From positions 93,640 through 157,639 of the forward strand of contig JADGEB010000003.1 in NCBI GenBank assembly GCA_016744595.1: DNA of 64,000 nt. The letters run 5' to 3'. Positions 34,529 through 45,202 of the stretch are shown here, piece by piece; position 1 is the first letter of the stretch; every line of letters starts with the position of its first letter. Both the position numbers and the translations under genes were made by a program. Source of the stretch: Desulfuromusa sp. (GTDB lineage Bacteria; Desulfobacterota; Desulfuromonadia; Desulfuromonadales; Geopsychrobacteraceae). The notes below the pieces were generated by a model. The model was not told the DNA's origin. It ran no database searches and saw only the letters and a list, made by a program, of their open reading frames with translations.

Positions 34529-36358
34529 ATGTGTGGAATAGTTGGATATATTGGGAAGCAGGATGCTTCACCAATTATTATCGATGGTTTGCGACGGCTT
34601 GAATATCGTGGTTATGATTCTGCTGGGATCTGTACTCTTAACGGGGGAGAACCACAGCTCCGCAGGGCTGAAGGAAAATTAATCAATCTGGAGAATATTC
34701 TTCGTGAGAAACCTGCGACAGGAAGTCGGGGGATCGGTCATACGCGTTGGGCAACCCATGGGCGTCCTTCTGAGATCAATGCCCATCCACATAAAGCGGG
34801 TAGTATTGTTGTGGTGCACAACGGGATCATTGAAAACTATCTGAAATTGAAGAGCCGGTTGCAGAAGCAGGGACATAAATTCAGTTCTGAGACTGATACC
34901 GAAATCATTGCCCATTTGGTTGAAGAACATTACCAGCAATGTGGTGATTTTGAAAAAGCAGTTCGGTTAGCACTTGCTGAAGTTGAAGGTGCTTATGGTG
35001 TTGCAATTCTGTGTATTGATGAACCTGATAAACTGATTGCAGCCAAACTAGGCTCGCCATTAGTTGTTGGTCAGGGCGATGGTGAGTTTTTTGTCGCTTC
35101 CGATATCCCCGCAATGTTGTCACATACAAGAGAAATGATCTTTCTCGACGATGGTGAAATAGTTGTCTTTACCCCGGAAAAGATGTGGATTACTGATCTT
35201 TCTGGGCAGCCATTGGTGAAGCAAAGCAAGACTATCACTTGGAGCCCTTTGATGGCTGAAAAGGGTGGTTATAAGCACTTCATGCTCAAAGAGATCTATG
35301 AACAACCACGAACTTTGGCCGATACCATTGCCGGTCGAATTCAGGGCGAAGAGGGAGATATTTACCTGGAGGATCTTGGCCTTAGCCAAGAACAACTGGC
35401 CGATCTTGATAAAATTAATATTATCGCCTGTGGAACTTCCTGGCATGCGGGATTGGTTGGAAAGTTCTATATTGAAAAGCTGGCACGGATTCCAGTTGAA
35501 ATCGATATTGCCAGCGAGTTTCGCTATCGCGATCCAATTGTCACCGATAAAAGTTTGACTCTGCTCATCAGTCAGAGTGGTGAAACTGCTGATACTTTGG
35601 CCGGGTTGCGCGAAGCCAAGGGTAAGGGCGGCAAGGTGGTTTGTATCTGTAACGTTGTTGATTCATCGATTGCCCGGGAGAGTGATGGGGTTGTTTACAC
35701 TCATGCTGGGCCTGAAATCGGAGTTGCTTCAACTAAAGCTTTTACCACTCAACTGGTGGCTCTCTATCTGTTCGCTCTTAAATTGGGTCGGGCACGAGGA
35801 ACTTTAACTGCCGATGATTGCCGCAACCAAGTTGAAGCACTATTGGCGTTACCACGCAAGCTGGAAGAGACCTTGGAGCTGGACGAACAAATTGAACAGA
35901 TTGCCCGAGAGTTTATGAATGCTCGCGATTTCCTCTATATGGGACGGGGTAACCAATATCCGATCGCACTGGAAGGGGCGCTGAAGCTCAAGGAGATTTC
36001 CTATATCCACGCGGAAGGCTATCCTGCTGGGGAAATGAAACATGGTCCGATTGCTCTGATTGATGAAAACCTTCCAGTTGTGGTGCTGGTACCACGCAAT
36101 GCGACCTACGACAAGGTTGTCTCCAATATGGAAGAAGTTTGCGCCCGGGGTGGCAAGGTGATTGCCGTTGCCAGCGGTGATGAAAATGAGTTGCAGGGGA
36201 AAGTGGCCGAGTTGATCAAAGTGCCGCAAACCACAGAAGATTTGCTGCCAATCCTCACCTCGATCCCAATGCAGTTACTCGCATACCATATTGCTGTTCT
36301 TAAAGGAACTGATGTGGATCAGCCACGTAATTTGGCGAAGAGCGTTACTGTGGAATAA
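34529..36358 (+). CDS. glmS: Glutamine-fructose-6-phosphate aminotransferase (isomerising)
   Basis: Converts fructose 6-phosphate and glutamine to glucosamine 6-phosphate, the entry step to amino sugars. It has 609 residues. The N-terminal nucleophile Cys2 is in [13 protein letters not shown]. The glutaminase domain runs to about 240, followed by two SIS domains with [16 protein letters not shown] and the C-terminal [13 protein letters not shown] typical of the family. AGGAGGGA precedes ATG 34529. I saw no glmS ribozyme upstream; the 17-bp gap to glmU is too short for one. Confidence 0.97.
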   Translation: MCGIVGYIGKQDASPIIIDGLRRLEYRGYDSAGICTLNGGEPQLRRAEGKLINLENILREKPATGSRGIGHTRWATHGRPSEINAHPHKAGSIVVVHNGIIENYLKLKSRLQKQGHKFSSETDTEIIAHLVEEHYQQCGDFEKAVRLALAEVEGAYGVAILCIDEPDKLIAAKLGSPLVVGQGDGEFFVASDIPAMLSHTREMIFLDDGEIVVFTPEKMWITDLSGQPLVKQSKTITWSPLMAEKGGYKHFMLKEIYEQPRTLADTIAGRIQGEEGDIYLEDLGLSQEQLADLDKINIIACGTSWHAGLVGKFYIEKLARIPVEIDIASEFRYRDPIVTDKSLTLLISQSGETADTLAGLREAKGKGGKVVCICNVVDSSIARESDGVVYTHAGPEIGVASTKAFTTQLVALYLFALKLGRARGTLTADDCRNQVEALLALPRKLEETLELDEQIEQIAREFMNARDFLYMGRGNQYPIALEGALKLKEISYIHAEGYPAGEMKHGPIALIDENLPVVVLVPRNATYDKVVSNMEEVCARGGKVIAVASGDENELQGKVAELIKVPQTTEDLLPILTSIPMQLLAYHIAVLKGTDVDQPRNLAKSVTVE

Positions 36359-36359
36359 G

Positions 36360-36725
36360 TTAAGCTAGAAACTTCTGATTCATTCTACATATTTTTATTG
36401 GCTCGGCATCCCCTCTTGGTGCCGAGTTTTTTACTTTGGCTCTGGTTTGCCGGAGTATGAAAATTACCTCTGAATTTCTGGATGTGCTTAGGTTTTTGAA
36501 CGACTCTTTCAATCGAACAATGATACTTTTCATCCATTGTATCCCTCCTGTCTCAGATTTTGGCAAAGGTATTGAATCAAAAGAAATAATCTCTATTGAC
36601 CTACCGTAAACCCTGTCGTACAAATCATAGGTTACTCTATTTATATCGAATACTAGGTTTGCGGTAGTTCTATATTTCAATTTTTTAAAATCTGAAGTTT
36701 TGAGTTTCTTGGAAAAGCTAGAATA
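36360..36725. other. Intergenic region between glmS and the ClC gene
   Basis: A 366-base gap. It starts with a terminator (36402-36432). The rest is AT-rich with no repeat or convincing gene. A minus-strand open frame spans it, but it runs through the terminator and overlaps the ClC start, so I do not call it. Confidence 0.6.
36402..36432 (+). terminator. Terminator after glmS
   Basis: Stem CTCGGCA (36402-36408) pairs with TGCCGAG (36420-36426), followed by T6. Confidence 0.8.
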
Positions 36726-38537
36726 ATGAATGAAAACCATGATTCACCTTCATTTTATACGCACACTCGTCGGTTGCGACGGCTGACCCATCAATTTCTC
36801 AGTCGATTCAAGATTAGTGATAATACCTTTTTAATTGTCCTTGCTGTGATTGTCGGTTTACTCGGTGGCTTGGGGAATTACCTGTTTCGCAAAACAATTG
36901 AGTTGATCCACTGGGTGGTTGTTGAGCAGAGTTTGGAATTGTTTGATATTTCTCTGGAGCATTGGTCTTTTCAGCGAATCCTGGTGATGTTTCTCCCTGC
37001 CATCGGTGGTCTGTTGATTATTCCTCTGTGGATGTTGTTTGGTGATGACCTTAAAGGTGGGTTTTCTGGATTTCTGGTTAAGGTCAACTTAAAAGGAGCC
37101 AAGTTGCCATTTCGGCCGCTTTTTACTAAGGGATTGGCATCTGCCATTACTCTTGGAACTGGCGGCAGTGCTGGACAGGAAGGACCGATTGCGGTCATTG
37201 GCGGAACGATTGGCAGCCAGTTCGGAAAAATATTCAAGATGAGTGGTGCCCGGATCAAAGTACTGGTGGCATGTGGTGCTGCTGCAGGGGTTGCCGCAAC
37301 TTTTAATGCCCCTCTTGCCGGAGTGTTTTTTGCCACAGAAATTGTTCTGCTCTCTTCATTCGAAGTGGCCAGTTTTACCTCTATTGTTATCGCTAGTGGG
37401 ATGGCAACTGTTGTGTCCAGGGCGTTGTTGGGGAATGTTTCAGAGATTGTAACCTCACCCTATTCTATGACCAATTATTGGGAAATTGGGTTGTATGTTC
37501 TGCTGGGTTTGCTAGTTGGTGCTCTGGCTGCCGGATTTATCGATTTACATTTTAAAATAAAGGATTGGATCACAGCTATCAAGCTGCCGCGTTTGAGTAA
37601 GCCAATCCTTGGCGGTTTAGCTGTTGGAGTGATTGGCATTGGTTTGCCGCAAATTTTTGGTAATGGTTATGAATTTATCAGCCTGGTTCTGGTCGGAAAT
37701 CATACTTGGTACCTACTGGCACTGCTGGTTATTGCTAAAATGGTGGCCACATCAATTACCCTGGGATCGGGGATGCCAGGAGGATTGTTTGCTCCATGCC
37801 TATTTTTGGGGGCAATGGTCGGTGGAGCCTATGGCCATGTTCTGGAGGTGCTTTTCCCGGCGGCAGAGATTTCAGCTGGTGCCTATGCTTTGGTTGGGAT
37901 GGGGGCTTTTCTGGCAGCGGCAACCCATGCACCGATGACGGCTATTTTTTTGCTGTTTGAGGTGACAGATAGTTATCAGGTTATCGTCCCGATTATGTTG
38001 ACTTGTGTCATCGGTACATCTGTTGCGCGTCATTTTAAAAAAGATAGCTTGGAAACGGTAGAGTTGAGCCGTCTCGGAATTGATCTTGAAGCAGGTAAAG
38101 AACGTAATATTATGAAAGGGTTATCCGTTGGTGAGGTCATGTCGCACCGGGTGGAGACTGTCCCTGAAAATATGACTTTAGGCAACTTTGCGAAGTTTAT
38201 CGAGCAGACTCACCATACTAATTTCCCACTGGTTGATGAATTGGGAGAATTGACAGGAATTATCTCGGTTCAAGATTTTATGGGGGTGGTGTTTGAGAAA
38301 GAATTGATGGATCTGGTGGTGATCAAGGAGTTGGCAACAAAGGATGTTATCACGGTGCATGCTGAGGAAGATCTGGATACGGCGATGCGTAAAATCGGCT
38401 ATCGTAATATTGAACAACTTCCGGTTGTGGATCGTGAAACTCATCGCCAACTGTACGGCATCATTTCCCGTCGTGACATGGTCTCTGCTTATAACCGTGC
38501 GCTGATGAGTCGAACTCTGGAGGAAGAGGATGTCTGA
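36726..38537 (+). CDS. ClC-family chloride channel/transporter with CBS domains
   Basis: Membrane chloride transporter of 603 residues with about ten hydrophobic segments. The ion-path motifs are GTGGSAGQEGPIAV (GxEGP, with the gating Glu) and GSGMPGGLFAPCLF (GxFxP). The cytoplasmic C-terminus has two CBS repeats (about residues 460-515 and 525-580), which in other members bind adenine nucleotides and tune activity. The presence of the gating Glu does not by itself separate exchanger from channel. The last 8 bp overlap the helicase gene start, so translation may be coupled. Confidence 0.93.
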   Translation: MNENHDSPSFYTHTRRLRRLTHQFLSRFKISDNTFLIVLAVIVGLLGGLGNYLFRKTIELIHWVVVEQSLELFDISLEHWSFQRILVMFLPAIGGLLIIPLWMLFGDDLKGGFSGFLVKVNLKGAKLPFRPLFTKGLASAITLGTGGSAGQEGPIAVIGGTIGSQFGKIFKMSGARIKVLVACGAAAGVAATFNAPLAGVFFATEIVLLSSFEVASFTSIVIASGMATVVSRALLGNVSEIVTSPYSMTNYWEIGLYVLLGLLVGALAAGFIDLHFKIKDWITAIKLPRLSKPILGGLAVGVIGIGLPQIFGNGYEFISLVLVGNHTWYLLALLVIAKMVATSITLGSGMPGGLFAPCLFLGAMVGGAYGHVLEVLFPAAEISAGAYALVGMGAFLAAATHAPMTAIFLLFEVTDSYQVIVPIMLTCVIGTSVARHFKKDSLETVELSRLGIDLEAGKERNIMKGLSVGEVMSHRVETVPENMTLGNFAKFIEQTHHTNFPLVDELGELTGIISVQDFMGVVFEKELMDLVVIKELATKDVITVHAEEDLDTAMRKIGYRNIEQLPVVDRETHRQLYGIISRRDMVSAYNRALMSRTLEEEDV

Positions 38538-40776
38538 TTTGCTAGAGGGCTTGAATGATCCACAGCAGCAGGCGGTTCTCCATGAGGATGGGCCATTGTT
38601 GTTGTTGGCTGGTGCTGGCTCAGGAAAAACCCGTGCTTTGACTCATCGGGTTGCTCATCTGATTTGTGAGCGTGGCGTTCCTGCCTGGCGGATCATGGCG
38701 GTGACTTTCACCAATAAGGCGGCAGCAGAAATGCGGGAGCGCCTTGAAGCGCTGCTGGGGCAGGGAGAACTTCCCTGGATATCGACCTTTCATTCTAGCT
38801 GCGCCCGTATTTTGCGTCAGGAAATTCACCATCTCGGTTACGGTAGAGATTTTACTATTTATGATGATCAGGATCAATTGCGCCTGCTGCGTGATCTGCT
38901 CAAAGCCCAACAGATTTCTGAAAAGGTACTAAAGCCACGAGCGGCGGCGTCATTCATTGATCGGGCTAAGAATCGTGGCCTGTTGCCAGAATCGCTCGAT
39001 GAAATCCGAACCGATGAGAAGCTGTTGGCAGAGCTGTATGCCCAGTACCAACAGAAGTTGAAAGCTGCCAATGCCGTTGATTTTGGTGATCTACTGTTGT
39101 TGACGGTGCGTTTGTTTGAAGACTATTCAGAGGTTCGCCAGCGTTGGCAGGAGCGTTTTTCCCATCTGCTGATTGATGAGTTTCAAGATACCAACCGGGT
39201 TCAGTATCGGTTGATGCAATTGCTGCTGGGAACGGAAACAAATCTTTGTGTCGTTGGTGACGATGATCAATCGATTTACCGTTGGCGGGGTGCAGAAGTT
39301 GATAACATCCTTGGTTTTGATCACGATTTTTCCAATGTGAAAATTATTCGTCTAGAGCAGAACTACCGCTCAACCCAGACAATTTTACAGGCAGCAGGGG
39401 AAGTCGTTGGTCATAATCGTGATCGACGGGATAAAGAGCTCTGGACCGATAATCCTGCAGGGGACTCGGTTCATATTGAAGCATCTCCTGATGATCTGGA
39501 CGAGGCTCATTTTGTTGCCGGGGAGGTTGCACGGTTACAAAATCAAGGCTTTGGTTTGCGAGATATTGCGGTATTTTATCGAACCAATGCTCAGTCGCGA
39601 GCTATTGAACAGGCTTTGACAAATAAGAAAATTAAGTATGTGATGTTCGGTGGAGTGAAGTTCTACTCCCGTTTGGAAGTCAAAGATGCCCTCTCTTATT
39701 TGCGGGTATTGATCAACCCGAACGACTCTTTGGCGGTACGGCGTATTATCAATGTGCCGGCTCGTGGAATTGGTAACACAACGGTTGAGCGAATTGCTGC
39801 ATTTGAAACAGAGTCGGTTGGTTTTCTTTCTGCGTGCCGATTGGCGCTGGAACACAATGCTTTAAAGGGTGCTGCAGCTAAGAAGGTGGCAACATTTCTG
39901 GCGTTGATAGGTGATTTTACTGCGCGGTTGGAACGTCTTCCTTATCCACAATTGATGGCAGAGTTGATCGATGCCAGTGGTTACGGCCCTCTTTTGAGAG
40001 AAGAAGCTGATGGAGCTTTAACCAGTGATGGCCGCCAGGAAGCAAAAGGGCGACTGGAAAATCTGGAACAACTTTTGGCCGGGATGGAAGAGCATGCTGC
40101 TGGTGGTGGATCGGTACATGATTATTTGGAGCAGATTGCCTTAATTACAGATCTCGATAAATATGATGCAACGCAGCAACGAGTGACTTTGATGACGCTC
40201 CATTCAGCCAAGGGGCTGGAATTTCCAGTGGTCTTTATGACCGGGATGGAAGAGGGGTTGTTCCCCCATTCCCGTTCTGGTGATATGGGGGAAGATCTTG
40301 CTGAGGAACGGCGACTCTGTTATGTCGGTATGACGCGAGCGATGCAGAAACTGTATCTGTCGCATGCACGGCGGCGCAGGGTTTATGGAACCTATCAATT
40401 TAACCCACCGAGCCGATTTTTGGCTGAAATCCCATTGGAACTGCTGGCCGATTTTGAGCCAGAAGCTGCAGTGATAGAAACGCTGGCAATGGGGCATAAC
40501 CTGGCATCTCTAGCTGATCTGGTGACTTCGAGTGAACCGATACCTCAGGTTAAAGAGAAGATCGCAGTTGTGCAACGCAAGGAACCAAGCTACGAGGATA
40601 GGAGTTCTAATGCCGGTGGTTTGCAGTTGGGCACACAGGTTCGGCATGTCAAGTTTGGTATTGGAACTGTGCGACGGTTGGAGGGGAGTGGTGATAAGCA
40701 GAAAGTGATTGTTTATTTCAACTCGGTGGGATCAAAAAAACTGTTGCTGAAGTTTGCTGGCTTAATGCCAGTTTAG
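38530..40776 (+). CDS. PcrA/UvrD-type ATP-dependent DNA helicase
   Basis: Superfamily 1 3'-5' helicase of 748 residues for DNA repair and removal of blocked complexes. Motif I is LAGAGSGKTRAL, motif II LIDEFQDTN, motif III VGDDDQSIYRWRGAE, motif V MTLHSAKGLEF and motif VI VGMTRAMQKL. A C-terminal Tudor-like segment (GTQVRHVKFGIGTVRRLEG), as in PcrA, contacts RNA polymerase. The gene overlaps the ClC gene by 8 bp, an unrelated function, which suggests operon packing rather than partnership. Confidence 0.95.
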   Translation: MSDLLEGLNDPQQQAVLHEDGPLLLLAGAGSGKTRALTHRVAHLICERGVPAWRIMAVTFTNKAAAEMRERLEALLGQGELPWISTFHSSCARILRQEIHHLGYGRDFTIYDDQDQLRLLRDLLKAQQISEKVLKPRAAASFIDRAKNRGLLPESLDEIRTDEKLLAELYAQYQQKLKAANAVDFGDLLLLTVRLFEDYSEVRQRWQERFSHLLIDEFQDTNRVQYRLMQLLLGTETNLCVVGDDDQSIYRWRGAEVDNILGFDHDFSNVKIIRLEQNYRSTQTILQAAGEVVGHNRDRRDKELWTDNPAGDSVHIEASPDDLDEAHFVAGEVARLQNQGFGLRDIAVFYRTNAQSRAIEQALTNKKIKYVMFGGVKFYSRLEVKDALSYLRVLINPNDSLAVRRIINVPARGIGNTTVERIAAFETESVGFLSACRLALEHNALKGAAAKKVATFLALIGDFTARLERLPYPQLMAELIDASGYGPLLREEADGALTSDGRQEAKGRLENLEQLLAGMEEHAAGGGSVHDYLEQIALITDLDKYDATQQRVTLMTLHSAKGLEFPVVFMTGMEEGLFPHSRSGDMGEDLAEERRLCYVGMTRAMQKLYLSHARRRRVYGTYQFNPPSRFLAEIPLELLADFEPEAAVIETLAMGHNLASLADLVTSSEPIPQVKEKIAVVQRKEPSYEDRSSNAGGLQLGTQVRHVKFGIGTVRRLEGSGDKQKVIVYFNSVGSKKLLLKFAGLMPV

Positions 40777-40850
40777 TGTGTTCTATTCGTTGCTGGTATA
40801 TTGATAGCCTGACCGGCTATGGACCATTTTATGACTTTTCGAAGGCATTG

Positions 40851-43800
40851 ATGATGGTGGAAACAAAAAGACAATTTACCTTGTTGTTGGTGGATGATAA
40901 TCCAACCAACGTACTGCTGCTGGTCAAAATTATTGAACTTGACCTGCCAGGAGTGCGGGTAGTAACAGCTTCCTCTGCTATGGAAGGGTTGGAGTTGGCA
41001 GAACAGGAACGGATTGACGGCGCTTTTATCGATGTCCAGATGCCACGGATAGGCGGTCTTGAAATGTGCCGACAGCTTCGGTTGAGACCACGTACCGCTA
41101 CAATTCCACTCGTTCTGATGACAGCCCATATTGCTTCCCCAGAAATGCGGGCAGAAGGCCTTGAGGTGGGTGCTTACGATTTTATCTCCCAACCGATCAG
41201 CAATGTTGAGATGCTGGCACGGATTAAGGTCATGCTGCGGCTGTGTGAAGGGGAAAAGCTTTCACAACAGAACAGTAATCAACTGCAACAACAGGTGATG
41301 GAGCACGCAGATCGTTTGCGTTGGATCAGTGGATTGTTGATTTCTGGAAATGGTTCGTTGAGTGAACAGGATCAGCAGCTGCTCTGTCATCTGGTTGATC
41401 AGTTGCCCGATCCAGAAAAAATTGATGAGAAACTGTTCTTTGAAAAACTTCTGACTGAATTTCCACTTCCTTGGCGTCGTACCCTGCTGAAGTTATCTCT
41501 GCTCGATCGAATTCCAGTAGCTCTCGCTCAAAAGTTGAGTGAAATTGTTGATGTGGCTGCGGTCTTTGAATATTTGAGTCGCCATCAACTCTCTTCGCTA
41601 CAAACTTTGGGTGGAGAGGACTACCTGTTTCTAAGTCCACAGATTAAGGGTCTGTTACGCGAAAGAGGAGAAGAATATCTTTCTGAAAATGAGCGACAGC
41701 AGACCTGTTTGGTCGCTGCTGACTGGTATCGACAAAAACAACATTTTTCGGCAGCCCTTAATTGTTTGATTTTAGCAGAACAGTATCCGGCTGTTTCGCA
41801 GCTGCTCAGTCAGATTGGCTTAACTCTGCTGGATAAAAAATATCGCACCCAAGCCCTCTCCCTGATTGACCAGATTCCAGAAAACATTCTGGCAACCTGT
41901 GGTTGGATGGCTTTGTTCAAGGGGATTAACTGTCTGTGCGAACAATCTCTTGAAACCGATTTCTGGTTGAAATTAGCTTATCAGCGCTTTTGTACTGCCG
42001 ATGATGCTCGTGGGAAACTGCTGACGCTGACACAACAAGTTTGTCAGGCAATTTTTCTTGATGGATCCTTTGAGAGTTGGTTACAATATCTGCCGCTTTT
42101 TAGAAAGTTGACCTCTGAGCAGCTTGAATTTCTCGAACCAAAAGAACGTCTGAGGGTTGCCTATGCACTTGGATTGGCGGAGCTGTTCTTTGGTGATGAT
42201 TTCGCGGTTGTCGATTTGATTCTGACCAATGCTTTAGCTGAGGCACATCAGTCGCAGTTGTTGGAGCAACAATTGGAATTAAATCTGTTGCGTGCTTTGT
42301 CTGCTTTGCAGCAGGGGCGCTACCTGGTTGCAAGGACTGCTTTAGAAAAAGGGATGAACCTTGCTCTGGCAGCTGACGCCACACTGGAAAATACCATGCT
42401 ACAGGTGATTGCATGTGAGCTGCTGCATGCGACCGGTGATCTGGCTGGGTTTCAGAGCCAACAGCAGATTTTGTCCAACTGTTACCGTCGGGAAATTCAA
42501 CAGAACACGGTCTTTAAGCCACTTCTGAGCTACTATGTTGCTGGCCTATTCTTGGCAAAAGGTGATCGGCAGAGAGCTTTAGAGACAGTCGAAATTGCTC
42601 TGTTAGATGGACAGGCAGCAGCGAACTCACATCTTCAGAGTCGATTGTTGCAATTGCGGGGTTGGATCAATGCTTTGTCAGGTCGGGATATTGAGGCTCT
42701 GAATGATCGAGATATGGGTCTTAAATTGCGGGAAGAGGCAGGAGGAACTTTCTGTCATTTGGAAAACTTGTTGTTTGCTGGAACCACTTGTTTTGCCCTG
42801 CAGAATTACGACCAGGCGGCAGAATATCTTGCCGAAGGTTTGGCCAAATCCCTAAAATATAAAGAGGAGCGTTTTCGTGCCGGGATGCATGCCTGGATGG
42901 CGGTCGTACAACATAAGCTGGGTTGTTTGGATGCTTCATCTGAGCAAATCAGAAATTTTTTTGAGGTACTAAAGCGGCACCGAGTCTCTTTTTTCTGGGG
43001 AATGATCCCAGAGTTGATCGATGAGTTGTTGCCACTCATAACGCGAACAGAAGAGCGGGTACTCTTACAGCCCTTGCTAGAAGAACACCTATGTTTAGTT
43101 CTTGACGAGGACAATAGTCCGATTCCATTTCTCAAGGTTAATTGTTTGGGGAAATTCCAGTTGGAAATGGAACATAAAACTTTTGATTTTAGTCAGGTTG
43201 GGCCAGCACTCAGACAGATTTTTACCCTGTTGGTTGTTGCTCCAAATCATAGCTTAAGCATTGAATTGCTGATGGGGATTTTATGGCCAGAAAGTTCAGC
43301 AAATAAGGCAAGGAACAGCTTTGATACTGTCCACTCTCGCTTACGCAAGGCTTTGGAAGAATGTTTTGGGAGCCGGGTTCGCCGAGACTATCTGGTTCTG
43401 GAAAAGGGGATATTATCACTGCGACATGTGCAGGTTGATAGTGCTCTATTCACTGAAACTATGGGAGATGTCCGCTACCATATGCAACGAGAACATTTTT
43501 GGCAGGCAGAGCATGCTTTGCTGAAAATGGAGAGTCTTTGGGGGGGAGAGTTTCTGGAGGGATATGATCTGGATGGTAAGCTGCCGCTTCAGCGCGATCA
43601 GTTGATCCAGCTTCGTCTGGAGCAACTCGTTATGCTTGCTCAGTTATTCCAATGGCGACAGCAAGAAGGATCGGTTGGGTTGTTAAAACAAGGGCTATTG
43701 CTTGATCCAACTTATGATCCGATAATTCGGCAATTATTATCACTTTATCGACAGCAGAACGATTCTAATGGTGCTGGCTTATTAATCGAAAGCTACCGGA

Positions 43801-43868
43801 TCGCTCTTCAAAATGAAGAATACGAGCCTGAGGAGATTGAAGAACTTATTGAAGTTTTGAACACATAA
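40851..43868 (+). CDS. Large REC / MalT-like helical / SARP-like transcriptional regulator
   Basis: A protein of 1005 residues from ATG 40851 (40854 also possible). Residues 1-125 are a receiver domain with D15-D16 and phosphoacceptor D61 in FIDVQMPR. The conserved Lys is replaced by Gln114 (ISQPIS), so phosphorylation signalling may be altered. Residues about 175-760 are helical TPR-like repeats resembling the effector-binding part of MalT/LuxR-type activators, but with no ATPase module. The C-terminal 240 residues have a winged helix (FLKVNCLGKFQLEM, LMGILWPESSANKARNSFDTVHSRLRKAL, given in part) followed by a BTAD-like helical domain, as in SARP activators. Probable DNA-binding activator; target unknown. 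Confidence 0.8.
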   Translation: MMVETKRQFTLLLVDDNPTNVLLLVKIIELDLPGVRVVTASSAMEGLELAEQERIDGAFIDVQMPRIGGLEMCRQLRLRPRTATIPLVLMTAHIASPEMRAEGLEVGAYDFISQPISNVEMLARIKVMLRLCEGEKLSQQNSNQLQQQVMEHADRLRWISGLLISGNGSLSEQDQQLLCHLVDQLPDPEKIDEKLFFEKLLTEFPLPWRRTLLKLSLLDRIPVALAQKLSEIVDVAAVFEYLSRHQLSSLQTLGGEDYLFLSPQIKGLLRERGEEYLSENERQQTCLVAADWYRQKQHFSAALNCLILAEQYPAVSQLLSQIGLTLLDKKYRTQALSLIDQIPENILATCGWMALFKGINCLCEQSLETDFWLKLAYQRFCTADDARGKLLTLTQQVCQAIFLDGSFESWLQYLPLFRKLTSEQLEFLEPKERLRVAYALGLAELFFGDDFAVVDLILTNALAEAHQSQLLEQQLELNLLRALSALQQGRYLVARTALEKGMNLALAADATLENTMLQVIACELLHATGDLAGFQSQQQILSNCYRREIQQNTVFKPLLSYYVAGLFLAKGDRQRALETVEIALLDGQAAANSHLQSRLLQLRGWINALSGRDIEALNDRDMGLKLREEAGGTFCHLENLLFAGTTCFALQNYDQAAEYLAEGLAKSLKYKEERFRAGMHAWMAVVQHKLGCLDASSEQIRNFFEVLKRHRVSFFWGMIPELIDELLPLITRTEERVLLQPLLEEHLCLVLDEDNSPIPFLKVNCLGKFQLEMEHKTFDFSQVGPALRQIFTLLVVAPNHSLSIELLMGILWPESSANKARNSFDTVHSRLRKALEECFGSRVRRDYLVLEKGILSLRHVQVDSALFTETMGDVRYHMQREHFWQAEHALLKMESLWGGEFLEGYDLDGKLPLQRDQLIQLRLEQLVMLAQLFQWRQQEGSVGLLKQGLLLDPTYDPIIRQLLSLYRQQNDSNGAGLLIESYRIALQNEEYEPEEIEELIEVLNT

Positions 43869-43955
43869 TGGTGGCTTGGCCACCTCTGGATTTTTACAAG
43901 TGAAGATGCTAATGGCTTAACTTGTATAACAACAAACGAAGGAGAATAGATAGTC

Positions 43956-44825
43956 ATGTCGAGTTGCGAAGGTTGTAACGACGGTTCCTGCTCAATCAAT
44001 CAGCAGGGAAACCCGCAAGATAAACAGTTTCAGATGCGTCAAGCCCTGGATAAGCGGATGTGTGAAGTAAAAAATAAAATTATAGTCATGTCCGGCAAGG
44101 GTGGCGTCGGCAAGAGTACCACCGCTGTTAATCTGGCTTTGACTCTAGTAAAACAAGGAAAAAAAGTAGGTTTGCTCGATATTGATATTCACGGCCCGAG
44201 TATTCCGAAGATGCTCGGTCTGGAAGGGCAACGCCCCGATGCTGATGATGAAGGAATTCATCCATTGGAAGCTTTCGGGTTGAAGGTGATGTCAATTGGT
44301 TTTTTACTGGCTTCAACTAGTGAAGCAACGATCATGCGTGGCCCGATGAAGCATGGTGCCATTCAGCAGTTGTTGGCTGATGTTGTCTGGGGTGAGCTTG
44401 ATTATCTGCTACTTGATTGTCCTCCTGGAACCGGAGATGAACCTTTAAGTGCGGTGCAATTACTTGGATCAGGTTCGGCAGCGGTGGTTGTCACTACCCC
44501 GCAGGATGTCGCTCTGACCGATGTTGAAAAATCACTGAGCTTTTGTCGAGAATTGAAGTTGCCGGTCGTTGGTTTGATTGAGAACATGAGTGGTTTTATC
44601 TGCCCTCATTGCGGTGAGAGATCTGATATTTTCAAGAGTGGTGGAGCTGAAAAGCTGGCTGAAAAAACCAACATTGCATTGTTAGCTCAAATCCCCTTTG
44701 AGCCATTAGTAGTCATCGGAGGCGATGATGGCAAACCGCATGTTATTGAGCATCCAGAATCAGCTAACAGCCAAGCGTTACAGAAGGTGTCAACAGCGGT
44801 TACTGAATTCAATATAGAAGAATAA
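43956..44825 (+). CDS. Mrp/NBP35-family iron-sulfur cluster carrier ATPase
   Basis: P-loop ATPase of 289 residues that delivers iron-sulfur clusters to apoproteins. The deviant Walker A, MSGKGGVGKSTTAVN, is typical of the MinD/Mrp group. A conserved CPHC motif in SGFICPHCGE holds the bridging cluster between two subunits. The N-terminus has extra cysteines (SSCEGCNDGSCS), as in NBP35-type members. ATG 43956 follows AAGGAGA. It is 26 bp before gatC but of unrelated function. Confidence 0.93.
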   Translation: MSSCEGCNDGSCSINQQGNPQDKQFQMRQALDKRMCEVKNKIIVMSGKGGVGKSTTAVNLALTLVKQGKKVGLLDIDIHGPSIPKMLGLEGQRPDADDEGIHPLEAFGLKVMSIGFLLASTSEATIMRGPMKHGAIQQLLADVVWGELDYLLLDCPPGTGDEPLSAVQLLGSGSAAVVVTTPQDVALTDVEKSLSFCRELKLPVVGLIENMSGFICPHCGERSDIFKSGGAEKLAEKTNIALLAQIPFEPLVVIGGDDGKPHVIEHPESANSQALQKVSTAVTEFNIEE

Positions 44826-44851
44826 TTGTAGCTATTTTTTAAGGATTGATC

Positions 44852-45139
44852 ATGAAAATCAGCCAAAAAGATGTTGAACACGTCGCTCGATTAGCTCGGT
44901 TGACAGTTGCCCCGGAAGAGTTAGAAGCTCTGACTGGGCAAATGGATGCCATTCTTGGTTATGTTGATAAATTAAATGAGCTTGATACCGAGGGAATTGA
45001 AGCCATGGCACATGCAGTACCGATGTCAAATGCCTTTCGTGAGGATGAACTCAAACCGGCAATAGGGATCGAACGTGCGTTACAGAATGCTCCTGTGGCC
45101 GGGGACGAGTGTTTCACCGTTCCCAAAGTTATCGAGTAA
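44852..45139 (+). CDS. gatC: Asp-tRNA(Asn)/Glu-tRNA(Gln) amidotransferase subunit C
   Basis: Small subunit (95 residues) that stabilises the GatCAB amidotransferase, which converts mischarged Glu-tRNA(Gln) or Asp-tRNA(Asn) to the correct amide forms. It has the family start ISQKDVEHVARLARL and the C-terminal VAGDECFTVPKVIE. I chose ATG 44852 (AAGGA upstream) over TTG 44846. It is first of gatC-gatA-gatB. The tRNA-Asn in this window may be one of its substrates if no asparaginyl-tRNA synthetase is encoded. Confidence 0.93.
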   Translation: MKISQKDVEHVARLARLTVAPEELEALTGQMDAILGYVDKLNELDTEGIEAMAHAVPMSNAFREDELKPAIGIERALQNAPVAGDECFTVPKVIE

Positions 45140-45202
45140 CACGACTTAAGTATCAAATTTTGATAAACAATAAAACTTACTGCTGGTAGTTTTGGAGTCT
45201 TT

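Noticed and set aside
36396..36440. Fluoride or other riboswitch before the ClC transporter
   Set aside because: The only hairpin is a simple terminator about 290 bp upstream of the ClC start, right after glmS, and no riboswitch core was recognised.
36360..36740. A 126-codon minus-strand open frame between glmS and the ClC gene
   Set aside because: It runs through the glmS terminator, overlaps the ClC start, has no ribosome-binding site and resembles no known protein.
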